Source: Neptunomonas antarctica (GTDB lineage: Bacteria > Pseudomonadota > Gammaproteobacteria > Pseudomonadales > Balneatricaceae). Taken from it: a stretch of DNA of 64,000 nucleotides. Shown one piece after another: positions 7,773 through 17,188 of this stretch (position 1 is the first letter of the stretch; the number at the start of each line of letters is the position of its first letter). The notes under the pieces were generated by a model, which worked only from the letters and a program-made list of their open reading frames with translations, had not been told where the DNA came from and ran no database searches. The translations under genes and the position numbers were made by a program. The DNA lies in assembly GCF_001305295.1 (NCBI RefSeq), contig NZ_LJSI01000047.1, forward strand, positions 1 to 64,000. Direction: 5' to 3'.

Positions 7773-8930
7773 ATGCTCTCACCTTATGAACTATATCAGA
7801 GACAGCTTGAGCAGGAAGGCTTCGTAGCAGATCCGGCGCAACATGAAGCGCTTGAGCAGTTGGATCAACTCTACCTTCGGCTGAAGGTATCTTCATCGCG
7901 TTGGAAAGGGCGAAAAGAGGTGCGGCTAAAAGGGCTTTACCTTTGGGGTGATGTGGGTCGCGGTAAAACATTCCTGATGGATCTGTTTTACCAAAGCTTG
8001 CCTGATGGGCGTAAGTTACGCTTGCATTTCCATCGTTTTATGGCACGTATTCATCGTGACCTGAATACAGAAAGTGGCCATGCCGAGCCATTGCAGCGTA
8101 TAGCCAAGCAACTCGCACGGGAATGTAACGTCCTTTGTTTCGATGAGTTTTTTGTTTCTGATATTGGCGATGCCATGATTTTAGGGCGCCTGTTTACGGC
8201 GCTGTTCGACAATGGAATCACATTGGTCGCCACCTCCAATATCCCAATAGAGCGATTATACTGGGATGGTTTACAGCGCCAGCGGTTTGAGCCCGCCATT
8301 AAGCTTTTGCTGCAGCATACGCAAGAGGTTCACTTGAATGGTGGGGAAGATCATCGCTTACGCCATCTTCAGCATCAAAAAACCTATTTCTTACCCTCCG
8401 AGATTCACTTCGATCAGCTATTTTTGCAGTTGGCTGAGCCGCTTAATAATAAGATGCAATCTGCTGATCAGAGCTTGTTGGTATGTCATCGGCCGATAGA
8501 CGTGATACGGCTGGGTAAGTCATTAGTCTGGTTTAGTTTTGATGCCCTCTGTAATGGACCGCGTTCGCAATTAGATTATATTGAATTGGCGAGCCGTTTC
8601 AGCTGCATTATGCTCAGTGAAATCCCCCTGTTGGGAGGCGAATGTCGGGGCTGGATCAAAGCACGTGGTACAGAAGACGGTAGTTTTGGCACGACCGAAA
8701 CAGGTGAGCGTAAGCTGTCTTATGCCAGACAGGATGATGCTGCCAGGCGCTTTATCAGTTTGGTTGATGAGCTTTATGATCGTCGGGTGAATCTGTATTT
8801 GTCGGCAGAAGTACCGTTGGAGTCTCTCTATAGCGGTGGCTCACTGAGTTTTGAGTTCAAGCGAACTTACAGCCGATTAATAGAAATGCAGTCGGCAGAA
8901 TATCTTAAATGCCCGCATCAGGTAAGCTGA
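7773..8930 (+). CDS. zapE: Cell division protein ZapE (AFG1-like ATPase)
   Basis: 385 residues, close to the E. coli protein. The P-loop is GDVGRGKT, Walker B is LCFDEF and a sensor-like 'VATSNIP' follows. The 'LYLWGDVGRGKTFLMD' and 'HFHRFM' stretches are typical of ZapE/AFG1. ZapE is a cytoplasmic ATPase that associates with the Z-ring and affects constriction under stress or low oxygen. It is monocistronic as far as can be seen. The next gene begins 128 bases on, behind an FNR box. Confidence 0.95.
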   Translation: MLSPYELYQRQLEQEGFVADPAQHEALEQLDQLYLRLKVSSSRWKGRKEVRLKGLYLWGDVGRGKTFLMDLFYQSLPDGRKLRLHFHRFMARIHRDLNTESGHAEPLQRIAKQLARECNVLCFDEFFVSDIGDAMILGRLFTALFDNGITLVATSNIPIERLYWDGLQRQRFEPAIKLLLQHTQEVHLNGGEDHRLRHLQHQKTYFLPSEIHFDQLFLQLAEPLNNKMQSADQSLLVCHRPIDVIRLGKSLVWFSFDALCNGPRSQLDYIELASRFSCIMLSEIPLLGGECRGWIKARGTEDGSFGTTETGERKLSYARQDDAARRFISLVDELYDRRVNLYLSAEVPLESLYSGGSLSFEFKRTYSRLIEMQSAEYLKCPHQVS

Positions 8931-8983
8931 TGTAACAACTCATGTGCAGGCTAGTAGCACGGCGTAAGGCAATTTATTAACGC

Positions 8984-8997
8984 TTGATGACTATCAA
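8984..8997 (+). promoter_or_regulatory. FNR/ANR box upstream of ubiU
   Basis: A perfect TTGAT-N4-ATCAA palindrome matching the FNR/ANR consensus at every defined base, centred ~67 bases before the ubiU GTG. That distance suits activation from near -41.5 with a short leader. It fits oxygen-limited expression of ubiUV. Confidence 0.85.
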
Positions 8998-9057
8998 GTA
9001 CATCTCCGTTTGTCATTGTTAGGCTGGCGTCTCTTAACAATTGTTGGAGATGCTATT

Positions 9058-10053
9058 GTGGAGTTGGTTTGTCCTGCGGGAAGTTATCCTGCCTTAAAAG
9101 CGGCTGTCGATAATGGTGCGAATGCCGTTTACTTTGGTTTCAGGGATGCTACTAATGCGCGTCATTTTGCGGGTCTGAATTTTGATCGACGTAAGGCTGA
9201 AAAAGGCATCGATTATGCCCGCAGTCATGGGGTTAAAGTACTTTGTGCAGTCAACACTTTTCCACAGCCTTCTGGTTGGAAAGCATGGCAGGGCGCTGTT
9301 GATATGGCTGCTGATCTGGGTGTTGATGCCTTAATCGCTGCTGATATGGGGGTATTAGGGTACGCTTCTGATACACATTCTGCGCTTAATCTACATCTAT
9401 CAGTTCAAGGCTCGGCGACCAATTACGAGGCGCTCACTTATTACCAGCAACAGTTTGGTATTAAACGAGCGGTATTACCGCGAGTGCTGTCCCTGGCTCA
9501 AGTTGAGCACTTGGCTCAGCATAGCCCGGTTGAACTTGAAGTCTTTGCCTTTGGTAGTCTTTGTATCATGGTCGAAGGGCGTTGTTACCTGTCTTCGTAT
9601 ATTACCGATGAATCCCCCAATACCTGTGGTGCGTGCTCTCCTGCAAAAGCAGTTCGTTGGCAGGAAACTGCTTCTGGTCTGGAATCGCGCTTGAATGATG
9701 TGCTGATCGATCGCTATAAGGCCGACGAGAAAGCAGGTTATCCCACGCTATGTAAAGGCCGCTTTGATGTGGAGGGCTCGGTATATCATGCGATGGAGGA
9801 GCCCACTAGTTTAAATACGCTTGACCTGATTCCTGAGTTAAAACGCATGGGTATTAAGGCATTAAAAATTGAGGGACGGCAGCGAAGCCCTGCTTATGTC
9901 GCTAAGGTGGTGCGTATCTGGCGAGAAGCTCTGGATACGGCTGCGCGTAATCCAGATCACTTTGATATCAATCCAGAATGGAATAATGGCCTGTTGGAGC
10001 TCTCTGAAGGCTCAACAACAACTATCGGTGCTTATCATCGTAGTTGGCAATAA
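9058..10053 (+). CDS. ubiU: O2-independent ubiquinone biosynthesis protein UbiU (U32 family)
   Basis: 331 residues from a GTG at 9058 preceded by TTGGAGA; an upstream in-frame ATG at 9010 would add 16 residues before the conserved start ELVCPAG. It is a U32-peptidase-family protein with the 'KALKIEGRQRSP' family motif and cysteines in 'GSLCIMVEGRCYLSS', TCGAC and LCKG, which in UbiU ligate a [4Fe-4S] cluster. With UbiV it hydroxylates the ubiquinone ring without oxygen, using prephenate as donor. ubiV follows after 12 bases. Confidence 0.95.
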   Translation: MELVCPAGSYPALKAAVDNGANAVYFGFRDATNARHFAGLNFDRRKAEKGIDYARSHGVKVLCAVNTFPQPSGWKAWQGAVDMAADLGVDALIAADMGVLGYASDTHSALNLHLSVQGSATNYEALTYYQQQFGIKRAVLPRVLSLAQVEHLAQHSPVELEVFAFGSLCIMVEGRCYLSSYITDESPNTCGACSPAKAVRWQETASGLESRLNDVLIDRYKADEKAGYPTLCKGRFDVEGSVYHAMEEPTSLNTLDLIPELKRMGIKALKIEGRQRSPAYVAKVVRIWREALDTAARNPDHFDINPEWNNGLLELSEGSTTTIGAYHRSWQ

Positions 10054-10065
10054 CAGGGAGGGGTT

Positions 10066-11010
10066 ATGAGTCAGGTTATTAGTATGCAAGAACGTCAACA
10101 AAAGAGTCAGAGTATGAATCTTTCATTGGGACCCATTTTGTATTTTTGGCCGAAACAGGATGTTTTTAATTTTTACGCCGAGATGGCAGAGCTTCCACTA
10201 GATACCATTTATCTGGGTGAAACGGTGTGTTCTAAACGGCGAGAATTAAAATTATCAGACTGGTTGGGGCTAGCTCAAGAATTAGCGCAGTGTGGTAAAA
10301 AAGTGGTGCTATCTACGTTGGCATTACTGGAGGCTGAATCCGAACTAAAAATGTTACGCCGTATTTGCCGAAATGCTGATCTGATGGTTGAAGCCAATGA
10401 TATGGCGGCGGTGCAGTTATTAAGCCAACAGGAGATTCCTTTTGTAACCGGGCCTTCTATTAATATTTATAATCTCCGTGTTTTGAAGCAATTGTATAAC
10501 AGTGGTATGCGCCGTTGGGTGATGCCTGTGGAGTTAGGCGCGCAGACGCTTGATGATTTATTGCAGCAAGCGGCGGCTGATGGCAGTTTGCCAGATCTGG
10601 AAACAGAGGTGTTTGCTTATGGTTGTTTGCCGCTGGCTTACGCCGCCCGCTGCTTTACCGCTCGTTATAAGGATCTACCGAAAGACAACTGCAATTTTTG
10701 TTGTATTGAATATCCGGAGGGTATTCCGATGAAGTCGCAGGAAGGGGATGGTCTCTTCATCATTAATGGCATTCAGACGTTATCGGGTGAGCATTATAAT
10801 CTTGAGCATGAGTTAGTTCGTATGCAAGAAATAGGTGTGGATATGGTTCGCCTGAGCCCTCAACGAGAGGGCATGGCTGAAGTGATCGAACGATTTTCGA
10901 GTCGATTGCAGGGCATGCCCGCTGATCTGATACCGCTACTAAATCAGTCTCAGTGTAATGGCTATTGGTATGGCCAGCCTGGGATGAGCTGGGTAGGTGA
11001 TACTGAATGA
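10066..11010 (+). CDS. ubiV: O2-independent ubiquinone biosynthesis protein UbiV (U32 family)
   Basis: 314 residues. The conserved part begins at '[12 protein letters not shown]', ~17 residues in; the ATG at 10066 was kept because AGGGAGGGG lies just before it, while a second Met at 10114 lacks one. The four Fe-S cysteines are visible in [24 protein letters not shown] and DNCNFCC. UbiV forms a heterodimer with UbiU. It is last in the ubiUV operon and converges on ubiT. Confidence 0.95.
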   Translation: MSQVISMQERQQKSQSMNLSLGPILYFWPKQDVFNFYAEMAELPLDTIYLGETVCSKRRELKLSDWLGLAQELAQCGKKVVLSTLALLEAESELKMLRRICRNADLMVEANDMAAVQLLSQQEIPFVTGPSINIYNLRVLKQLYNSGMRRWVMPVELGAQTLDDLLQQAAADGSLPDLETEVFAYGCLPLAYAARCFTARYKDLPKDNCNFCCIEYPEGIPMKSQEGDGLFIINGIQTLSGEHYNLEHELVRMQEIGVDMVRLSPQREGMAEVIERFSSRLQGMPADLIPLLNQSQCNGYWYGQPGMSWVGDTE

Positions 11011-11130
11011 TAGAAGCTAAATGATAGATATGTCGGATTAAGTGGTGAGAAAATAAGTCTGCTATATGTAGGGCTTATTCTCTCTATCGCTGTTGTGAGG
11101 TGCTGCTTGGCAATGATGAGAGTGCGTTGT

Positions 11131-11637
11131 TTAATTAATTGCCCGCTGTGCAAGCTTAATACTGCGTTTGAAGAGGGCCGGCATCTCGCTCCAATCAACA
11201 CTATCCATCAGGTTTTTGATGGTAAGGCCTAATTCAGTATTCCCCTCTATCACCAACCTGCGTTGGAAAAACAGGGTGTCAGGGTCAACGTCCTGACCGG
11301 CCATCTGTATGAAATCTTTCGCATCGCCTCTAATCCAGGCATCGGGCTTATCAGCAGGTAGAACAACGAGCTTTTCATCACGGCAGGTGAAAGCTATGCG
11401 GATGTCGATGTCGCGGATATCTAACCCTAATTGCTGACCTTCCAAAAAATAGAACTCATCATCATTGAGCTGTTCACGAAATAGATAGTTGAGAGTCTGT
11501 TCGGCTATTCTTTTTCTGACGAAAAAAGGTAGTTTGGGTTCTGTGTAGCGAACGATGTGTAAAACGCTGGCCTTCTTCAGAAGGTTCTGCAGGGGTGACA
11601 GGGGTAGAAGTGCTATGTTGGGCAGAGTAAAAAGCAT
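11131..11637 (-). CDS. ubiT: Ubiquinone accessory factor UbiT (SCP2 domain)
   Basis: 168 residues, an SCP2 sterol-carrier-like domain filling most of the length, as in UbiT (YhbT). UbiT binds isoprenoid quinone intermediates and serves the anaerobic pathway as UbiJ serves the aerobic one. It faces ubiUV tail to tail and has its own FNR box ~55 bases upstream of its ATG, so the three genes are probably co-regulated though divided in two units. Confidence 0.92.
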   Translation of the reverse strand: MLFTLPNIALLPLSPLQNLLKKASVLHIVRYTEPKLPFFVRKRIAEQTLNYLFREQLNDDEFYFLEGQQLGLDIRDIDIRIAFTCRDEKLVVLPADKPDAWIRGDAKDFIQMAGQDVDPDTLFFQRRLVIEGNTELGLTIKNLMDSVDWSEMPALFKRSIKLAQRAIN

Positions 11638-11691
11638 CGTGATGGCTCCTTGGTCAATGTTTAATAGTAAGGGGGAGCTCCATATTCTCCT

Positions 11692-11705
11692 TTGATATCG
11701 ATCAA
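11692..11705 (-). promoter_or_regulatory. FNR/ANR box upstream of ubiT
   Basis: A second perfect TTGAT-N4-ATCAA palindrome, 55 bases before the ubiT start on the minus strand. The two perfect sites in this stretch flank exactly the ubiUV/ubiT gene set. Confidence 0.85.
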
Positions 11706-11833
11706 GTGCCGGTATTCACAGTGCTTTTTAGTTCAGTTTCAAGTTCGGTCTTTGATGTATCAACTGGAAACGCTGGGTTCAGTCAAAAACCACGATTATA
11801 TTATGTAATAGTGAATTACTTGTAGAAAGGGTG

Positions 11834-11861
11834 TTGACATGAAAAGGCTGTGGTATATAAT
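11834..11861 (+). promoter_or_regulatory. Sigma-70 promoter of the cold-shock gene
   Basis: TTGACA (11834-11839), a 16-base spacer and TATAAT (11856-11861) are both exact consensus hexamers. Initiation near 11868 gives a ~148-base 5' leader, the long untranslated leader typical of cspA-type cold-shock mRNAs. Confidence 0.8.
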
Positions 11862-12015
11862 ATCCCCAGCTTGAAAGTACGTCCTATATTTATGCATGCC
11901 AATTTGATGTTAGATTTTTAAATTTACGTCCTGTTTTCATAAGTAAAAAGTAACACTCTCAGCAAAACCCGCCTTATTTTAAGGCTCAAATTACTCTTGA
12001 TTAAAGGATATTATT

Positions 12016-12225
12016 ATGTCTGCTACAACTACTGGTACTGTAAAATGGTTCAACGAATCTAAAGGTTTTGGCTTTATCGAGCAAGAATCTGGTCCAGACG
12101 TTTTCGCTCATTTCAGCGCTATCTCTAGCTCAGGCTTTAAAACTTTGGCTGAAGGCCAGAAAGTTGAGTTTACAGTTACTCAGGGTCAGAAAGGTCCTCA
12201 GGCTGAAAACATCGTACCTCTATAA
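12016..12225 (+). CDS. Cold-shock domain protein (CspA family)
   Basis: 69 residues, one complete cold-shock OB-fold. RNP1 (KGFGFI) and RNP2 (DVFAHFS) are intact, starting from the TGTVKWFN motif. Such proteins bind single-stranded RNA/DNA and act as RNA chaperones. The Shine-Dalgarno AAGGA precedes the ATG. A near-consensus promoter with a long leader and a strong terminator frame it as a single-gene unit. Cold induction is not provable from sequence, since several Csp paralogues are constitutive. Confidence 0.95.
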   Translation: MSATTTGTVKWFNESKGFGFIEQESGPDVFAHFSAISSSGFKTLAEGQKVEFTVTQGQKGPQAENIVPL

Positions 12226-12293
12226 TTAGAGCTACGTTTGACTTGCTCTGATTTCAGTGTAAGTCATTCCTAAATTCCTCTAGGGGAATTGTA

Positions 12294-12327
12294 AAAAGGG
12301 TGAAATCTAACGATTTCGCCCTTTTTT
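12294..12327 (+). terminator. Terminator of the cold-shock gene
   Basis: AAAGGGTGAAATC pairs with GATTTCGCCCTTT across a TAAC loop, with one G-T wobble, and runs into TTTTTT. The ~210 bases from here to ybiT hold no other recognisable element. Confidence 0.88.
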
Positions 12328-12540
12328 AATTTTTATTTAAACTTATGCGTTTTCTGATTCTGTTTGTTTTATGTTGCCGGGTGCATGAGTAGCCAGCATC
12401 ACGATTCAGATAATAAGCGTGCTGATTATCCTGCTGTAATTGAATTTATGGCATAATGCATTTTATTTTTCATCCGCGCTTCGTGTCGTCGCTTGCACTG
12501 CGAGACTATCCCTTTAGCATTATTAATTCGGAATAAAACA

Positions 12541-14127
12541 TTGCTTACTACCGCGAATATCACCATACAATTTGGCGCCAAGCCGCTTTTTGAAAATATA
12601 TCTGTAAAATTTGGCGAAGGTAACCGCTACGGTTTAATCGGTGCCAATGGTTGCGGTAAATCCACCTTTATGAAAATTCTGGGAAATGATCTTGAGCCTT
12701 CCGCTGGTACTGTCTCTAAGGAGCCGGGGGAGCGTATTGGTAAATTAGCGCAGGATCAGTTTGCTTATGAAGAATACACTGTAATCGACACCGTGATTAT
12801 GGGTCATACAGAGCTGTGGGCAATTAAGGCCGAGCGCGATGCGATCTATTCAAATCCAGATATGACCGAAGAAGACGGCATGCGTGCCGGTGAATTGGAG
12901 TCTGAGTTTGCAGAAATGGACGGTTACACTGCAGAGTCTCGTGCGGGTGAATTATTATTAGGCGTAGGCATCCCGATTGAGCAGCATTTCGGCCTTATGA
13001 GCGAAATAGCTCCGGGTTGGAAGTTACGTGTATTGCTTTCTCAGGTTTTGTTTTCTGAGCCTGATATTATGCTGTTGGATGAGCCTACCAATAACCTGGA
13101 TATTAATACTATTCGTTGGTTGGAAGATGTATTAAACGCTCGCAATTGCACCATGATCATCATTTCTCATGACCGTCACTTTCTTAATAGTGTCTGTACA
13201 CATATGGCGGATCTGGATTACGGTACATTACGTCTTTATCCCGGCTCTTATGATGAATATATGACCGCTGCTACTCAGGCGCGTGATAGTTTGTTGTCAG
13301 AGAATGCCAAGAAAAAAGCACAGATTTCAGACCTTAAAGCTTTTGTTAGCCGCTTCTCTGCGAATGCTTCAAAATCGAAGCAGGCAACGTCCCGTGCCAA
13401 GCAGATTGATAAAATTCAACTGGAAGAAGTTAAGCCATCCAGTCGTCAAAACCCGTTTATTCGTTTCGAACAAGATAAAAAACTGCATCGTTTAGCGCTT
13501 GAAGTTGAAGGGTTGGAAAAGCGTTTTGAGACAGAGCTCTTTGCTGGTCTTGATATGATGGTTGAAGTTGGCGAGCGTATTGCTATCATCGGGCCTAACG
13601 GCATCGGTAAAACTACCTTGCTGAGATGTTTGGTGGGCGATTTGGAGCTTACTGCCGGGCAGATTAAGTGGTCTGAAAACTCAGAGCTGGGATACTATGC
13701 TCAGGATCACTCTTCAGACTTTAAAGAAAATAAATCTCTGGTTGAATGGATGAGTGACTGGGGTAGCGAAGGCGATGATGAGCAGGTGATTCGCGGCACG
13801 CTGGGTCGTTTGTTATTTTCTCAGAAAGATATTAATAAATCGGTTAACGTTATATCCGGCGGTGAGCAGGGGCGTATGTTGTTTGGTAAGCTTATGCTGA
13901 CGCGTCCGAATATCATGTTAATGGATGAGCCTACCAACCACTTAGATATGGAATCGATTGAGTCGTTGAATTTAGCGCTGGAGAACTATCCAGGTACGCT
14001 GATCTTTGTCAGCCATGACCGTGAATTTGTATCATCATTGGCCACGCGTATTCTTGAGTTGACGCCACATGGTATTGTCGACTTCCGTGGCACTTATGAT
14101 GATTACCTTCGCAGCCAAGAAGTGTAA
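12541..14127 (+). CDS. ybiT: ABC-F family ATPase YbiT
   Basis: 528 residues from a TTG at 12541. The start gives [10 protein letters not shown], which aligns with the known YbiT N-terminus; an upstream ATG at 12493 would add 16 unrelated residues. Two ABC domains are present: Walker [10 protein letters not shown] and GPNGIGKTT, Walker [11 protein letters not shown] and MDEPTNHLD, and the ABC-F linker between them (~240-320). No membrane segments occur. ABC-F proteins bind the ribosomal E-site and relieve specific stalls. Similarity to E. coli YbiT is strong through both halves, so this is YbiT rather than EttA or Uup. Confidence 0.93.
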   Translation: MLTTANITIQFGAKPLFENISVKFGEGNRYGLIGANGCGKSTFMKILGNDLEPSAGTVSKEPGERIGKLAQDQFAYEEYTVIDTVIMGHTELWAIKAERDAIYSNPDMTEEDGMRAGELESEFAEMDGYTAESRAGELLLGVGIPIEQHFGLMSEIAPGWKLRVLLSQVLFSEPDIMLLDEPTNNLDINTIRWLEDVLNARNCTMIIISHDRHFLNSVCTHMADLDYGTLRLYPGSYDEYMTAATQARDSLLSENAKKKAQISDLKAFVSRFSANASKSKQATSRAKQIDKIQLEEVKPSSRQNPFIRFEQDKKLHRLALEVEGLEKRFETELFAGLDMMVEVGERIAIIGPNGIGKTTLLRCLVGDLELTAGQIKWSENSELGYYAQDHSSDFKENKSLVEWMSDWGSEGDDEQVIRGTLGRLLFSQKDINKSVNVISGGEQGRMLFGKLMLTRPNIMLMDEPTNHLDMESIESLNLALENYPGTLIFVSHDREFVSSLATRILELTPHGIVDFRGTYDDYLRSQEV

Positions 14128-14157
14128 ATATTCAATAGTTGTAAAGTATGAGCGAAA

Positions 14158-14186
14158 GAAAACCCGCATATGGCGGGTTTTCTTTT
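14158..14186. terminator. Bidirectional terminator between ybiT and the HD-GYP gene
   Basis: A 10-bp stem GAAAACCCGC/GCGGGTTTTC with a 5-base loop and T-rich flanks on both strands lies between two convergent genes, so it can serve both. Confidence 0.8.
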
Positions 14187-14225
14187 ACCTTAATTTTACT
14201 GTGTTTGTACGGTTTCTTTTTGTGT

Positions 14226-15329
14226 TTACGGAAATAGTTCTTCAAATGAGTGTACCGACAGATCTCCATGAGAAGGGAAGTAATCTTCGAGTATGTAGGA
14301 TATTTGATCGAAAGTATCCTCAAGCTCAAGAAAGGCATCAACTACATTAGGGTCAAAAAATGTACCCTTGCCGCTTTTAATAATAGCGCTTGCTGTATTA
14401 TGTTTTAGCGCTTCTTTGTAGGGTCTTTTGGAAATAATGGCATCATAAACATCAGCAACAGCCATTAAGCGGGCGACGATAGGAATGTTGTTTCCTTTCA
14501 GGCCTTGAGGGTAGCCGTCACCGTCCCATCTTTCATGATGGCTAAGCGTAACCTGTTTAGCTATTTTAAAAAATTCAGCGGCTTTTCCTCTGACATCTCG
14601 AGCCAACAGGCGTTCTGCTGAACTTATTGCCTGAAAACCAAACATGGGGTGCTTTTTCATGATTTCGTATTCTTCAGGATCCAGCTTCCCGGGCTTTTGC
14701 AAAATGGCATCCGGGATGCCTACTTTTCCGATATCATGCAAAGACGCTGTTTTATAAAAGGTTTCGATTGTTTCGTCATTATCCAGTTCCAAAGCATAGT
14801 CAGGATGATATCTAAGATACTCAGCCAGCGCTTTAACGTAATGTTGTGTGCGGAGAATGTGATTGCCGGTAGAGTGATCGCGAACTCGTGCCATGGAAGC
14901 CAGGCAGAGAATGGCTGCATCCTGAGCGGCCAGCAAGTCATTTTCTGGCGTGTCCGGGAGGACTGATTTAGTGGTGTAAGAACGGATTATTTCAGCAAGA
15001 TTGATATGAGTTTTTATCTTGGAAAGAATGATTGATCGATGAAAAGGGGGGTGTAAAAAATCTGATAAACCCGCATCGCATGCTAATGATTTAATATTAT
15101 CTATTTGGTTTGTTGATATGAGAAAGCTTGGAATCTGTTGGCGAGTGGATTCCAAAATCAGTTCGCCTGCATCTTTCAGTACAGATAAATCTATAATCAG
15201 GAGAGATGTATCTTGATTTAGATTTGAGGAATTCGGATGTTCATGTTGAGTAACACGGTAGTCGCATAAAGTGTCCTGAATAGCCTTGATGGGTTTTTTG
15301 TCCGGGCTGATGATCAGAATGTTTTTCAC
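14226..15329 (-). CDS. HD-GYP domain protein with degenerate receiver domain
   Basis: 367 residues. The C-terminal HD-GYP domain (~135-335) is intact: HDIGKVGIPD, KKHP, and HHERWDGDGYPQGLKG, consistent with a c-di-GMP phosphodiesterase. The N-terminal ~115 residues look like a response-regulator receiver, and an Asp is present in LLIIDLS, but the usual acidic pair is reduced to SPD and the conserved Lys before Pro-Phe is replaced (HPPFH). Phosphorylation control is therefore doubtful. No histidine kinase is adjacent. It stands alone, divergent from pyrC. Confidence 0.88.
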   Translation of the reverse strand: MKNILIISPDKKPIKAIQDTLCDYRVTQHEHPNSSNLNQDTSLLIIDLSVLKDAGELILESTRQQIPSFLISTNQIDNIKSLACDAGLSDFLHPPFHRSIILSKIKTHINLAEIIRSYTTKSVLPDTPENDLLAAQDAAILCLASMARVRDHSTGNHILRTQHYVKALAEYLRYHPDYALELDNDETIETFYKTASLHDIGKVGIPDAILQKPGKLDPEEYEIMKKHPMFGFQAISSAERLLARDVRGKAAEFFKIAKQVTLSHHERWDGDGYPQGLKGNNIPIVARLMAVADVYDAIISKRPYKEALKHNTASAIIKSGKGTFFDPNVVDAFLELEDTFDQISYILEDYFPSHGDLSVHSFEELFP

Positions 15330-15540
15330 GCAATATTCCTGTACTACTAAAGTTCTGCTTGAATTCGATAGTCTAGGATAGCATATTTCTTTTAAAAACT
15401 CTGAGTATCAGTTGAGCTTCAGTGTAGGATACGCTTAATCGCGTTAGTGTTATTGTCGTATGTTGGTCAATGGATGGACTCTTTCCGCATATATTTTCCT
15501 GTATAATCACAACCTACGTGAATGAATAAGCAGGTAAGGT

Positions 15541-16584
15541 ATGACGACATTAACGATACAAACACCCGATGATTGGCATTTGCATCTACGTGATGGGGAT
15601 ATATTGGCTGAAACGGTAGCCGCTACCGCACGTTGTTTTCATCGTGCGATTGTTATGCCTAATTTGATGCCGCCTGTTACCAATGCAGAGATGCTAACGG
15701 CTTATCGACAGCGTATTCTTAATGCGCGGCCACAAGGAAATAGTTTTGAGCCGTTGATGACGTTGTTTCTTACGAACCAGACATCAGGCGCGGACATTGT
15801 TGCAGCGAAAGCCGCTGGAGCAGTAGCGGCTAAAATGTATCCGGCAGGCGCTACTACTAATTCTGCGGCCGCCGTTAGCCAGCTTGAGGCACTTTATCCG
15901 GTGTTTGAAGTGATGCAAGAGCAGGGCATGTTGCTGTTGGTGCACGGTGAAGTAACTGATCATCATATTGATATATTTGATCGTGAAAAAGTCTTTATTG
16001 ATCAGAAGATGACCCAGATAGTGGCGCGTTTTCCTGATTTGAAAATCGTTTTCGAGCATATAACAACGGCTGATGCTGCGCAGTTTGTATTAGCTGCGTC
16101 CAACAATGTAGCCGCGACCATTACCCCTCAGCACCTGCTGCTTAACCGTAATGATCTTTTGGTGGGTGGTGTGCGTCCGCATAATTTCTGTTTGCCTGTC
16201 CTTAAACGCAGCACCCATCAGGCGGCATTACGTAAGGTTGTAAAATCAGGTTCGTCTAAGTTTTTCTTAGGGACTGATTCTGCACCTCACGCCAAAGAAG
16301 CAAAAGAAAATGCGTGTGGGTGTGCCGGTTGCTATAGCGCATGGAGTGCGATCGAGTTATATGCTCATGTATTTGAAGAGCTGGATGCGTTAGATAAACT
16401 CGAAGGTTTTGCCAGTCATTTTGGTGCAGATTTTTATGGTTTGCCTCGCAATAGTGGCACGCTAACACTGGTGCGCGAGGATTGGGTTATACCTGCTGAA
16501 ATCACATTACCTAATGGCAAGCCTATCGTACCTTTCTTTGCAGGCGAAACCGTACATTGGAAAGTGCAGGAGGCTTCTAAGTAA
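15541..16584 (+). CDS. pyrC: Dihydroorotase
   Basis: 347 residues, class II dihydroorotase size. The zinc motif [11 protein letters not shown] is at the start, [10 protein letters not shown] carries the carboxylated-Lys region, VHGEV and FEHITT supply metal His, and FLGTDSAPH carries the catalytic Asp. It closes carbamoyl-aspartate to dihydroorotate in pyrimidine synthesis. A TATAAT hexamer lies at 15502-15507 without a convincing -35. Its last bases overlap the convergent thiQ gene by 8 bp. Confidence 0.96.
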   Translation: MTTLTIQTPDDWHLHLRDGDILAETVAATARCFHRAIVMPNLMPPVTNAEMLTAYRQRILNARPQGNSFEPLMTLFLTNQTSGADIVAAKAAGAVAAKMYPAGATTNSAAAVSQLEALYPVFEVMQEQGMLLLVHGEVTDHHIDIFDREKVFIDQKMTQIVARFPDLKIVFEHITTADAAQFVLAASNNVAATITPQHLLLNRNDLLVGGVRPHNFCLPVLKRSTHQAALRKVVKSGSSKFFLGTDSAPHAKEAKENACGCAGCYSAWSAIELYAHVFEELDALDKLEGFASHFGADFYGLPRNSGTLTLVREDWVIPAEITLPNGKPIVPFFAGETVHWKVQEASK

Positions 16585-17188
16585 GAATGACCTTACGATC
16601 TGCTACACGCGCTACATCTTCCTCCTGATGAGTGACAAGTAAGACGGTCTTACCGGCCGTTTTTGCTTGATCTCTGGTCCATAATGCCGCTTTCTCGCGA
16701 GTCACCGGATCCAGTTCTGCGAAAGGCTCATCAAGTAATACGATAGCTTCTGGTCTTAGTAGCGTGCGGATTAATGCGATGCGTTGGCGTTGTCCGCCAG
16801 ATAAGGTTGCTGGCTTCTTGTTCAGGTGTTCATCAACGCCAAGATAGGCCGCTGCATTTTTTATCGATTGTATAGGTACTTGTATAGATGCTGTGGTTTT
16901 GAATCCAAGACAGAGATTTTCCAGCACGCTGATATGTTCAAATAAATTATGATCCTGGAACAGCATGCTCACAGGGCGTTGTTCTACGCTAAGGTCGTTC
17001 AGTACATGCTGGTTCCATGCGATTGTCCCTGAATCGGGTGTAAGGTATCCGGCAATAAGGTTGAGCAGAGTTGTTTTTCCCACACCGCTGATACCCTGAA
17101 TGGCGACTATTTCACCTGCTTGAACCTGCAAATCGTAGCGCAAGGGCCAGCCATCTAATTCAAGTAACAGATCTTGTATGTTAAGCAT
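16577..17188 (-). CDS. thiQ: Thiamine ABC transporter ATP-binding protein
   Basis: 203 residues from the ATG at 17188 (the longer frame adds residues read inside thiP). Walker A is GISGVGKTT, the Q-loop is [11 protein letters not shown], the signature is LSGGQRQR and Walker B is VLLDEPF. The short length and '[14 protein letters not shown]' are typical of ThiQ. It overlaps the end of thiP by 8 bases and tails into pyrC. It powers uptake of thiamine and its phosphates. Confidence 0.93.
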   Translation of the reverse strand: MLNIQDLLLELDGWPLRYDLQVQAGEIVAIQGISGVGKTTLLNLIAGYLTPDSGTIAWNQHVLNDLSVEQRPVSMLFQDHNLFEHISVLENLCLGFKTTASIQVPIQSIKNAAAYLGVDEHLNKKPATLSGGQRQRIALIRTLLRPEAIVLLDEPFAELDPVTREKAALWTRDQAKTAGKTVLLVTHQEEDVARVADRKVILT

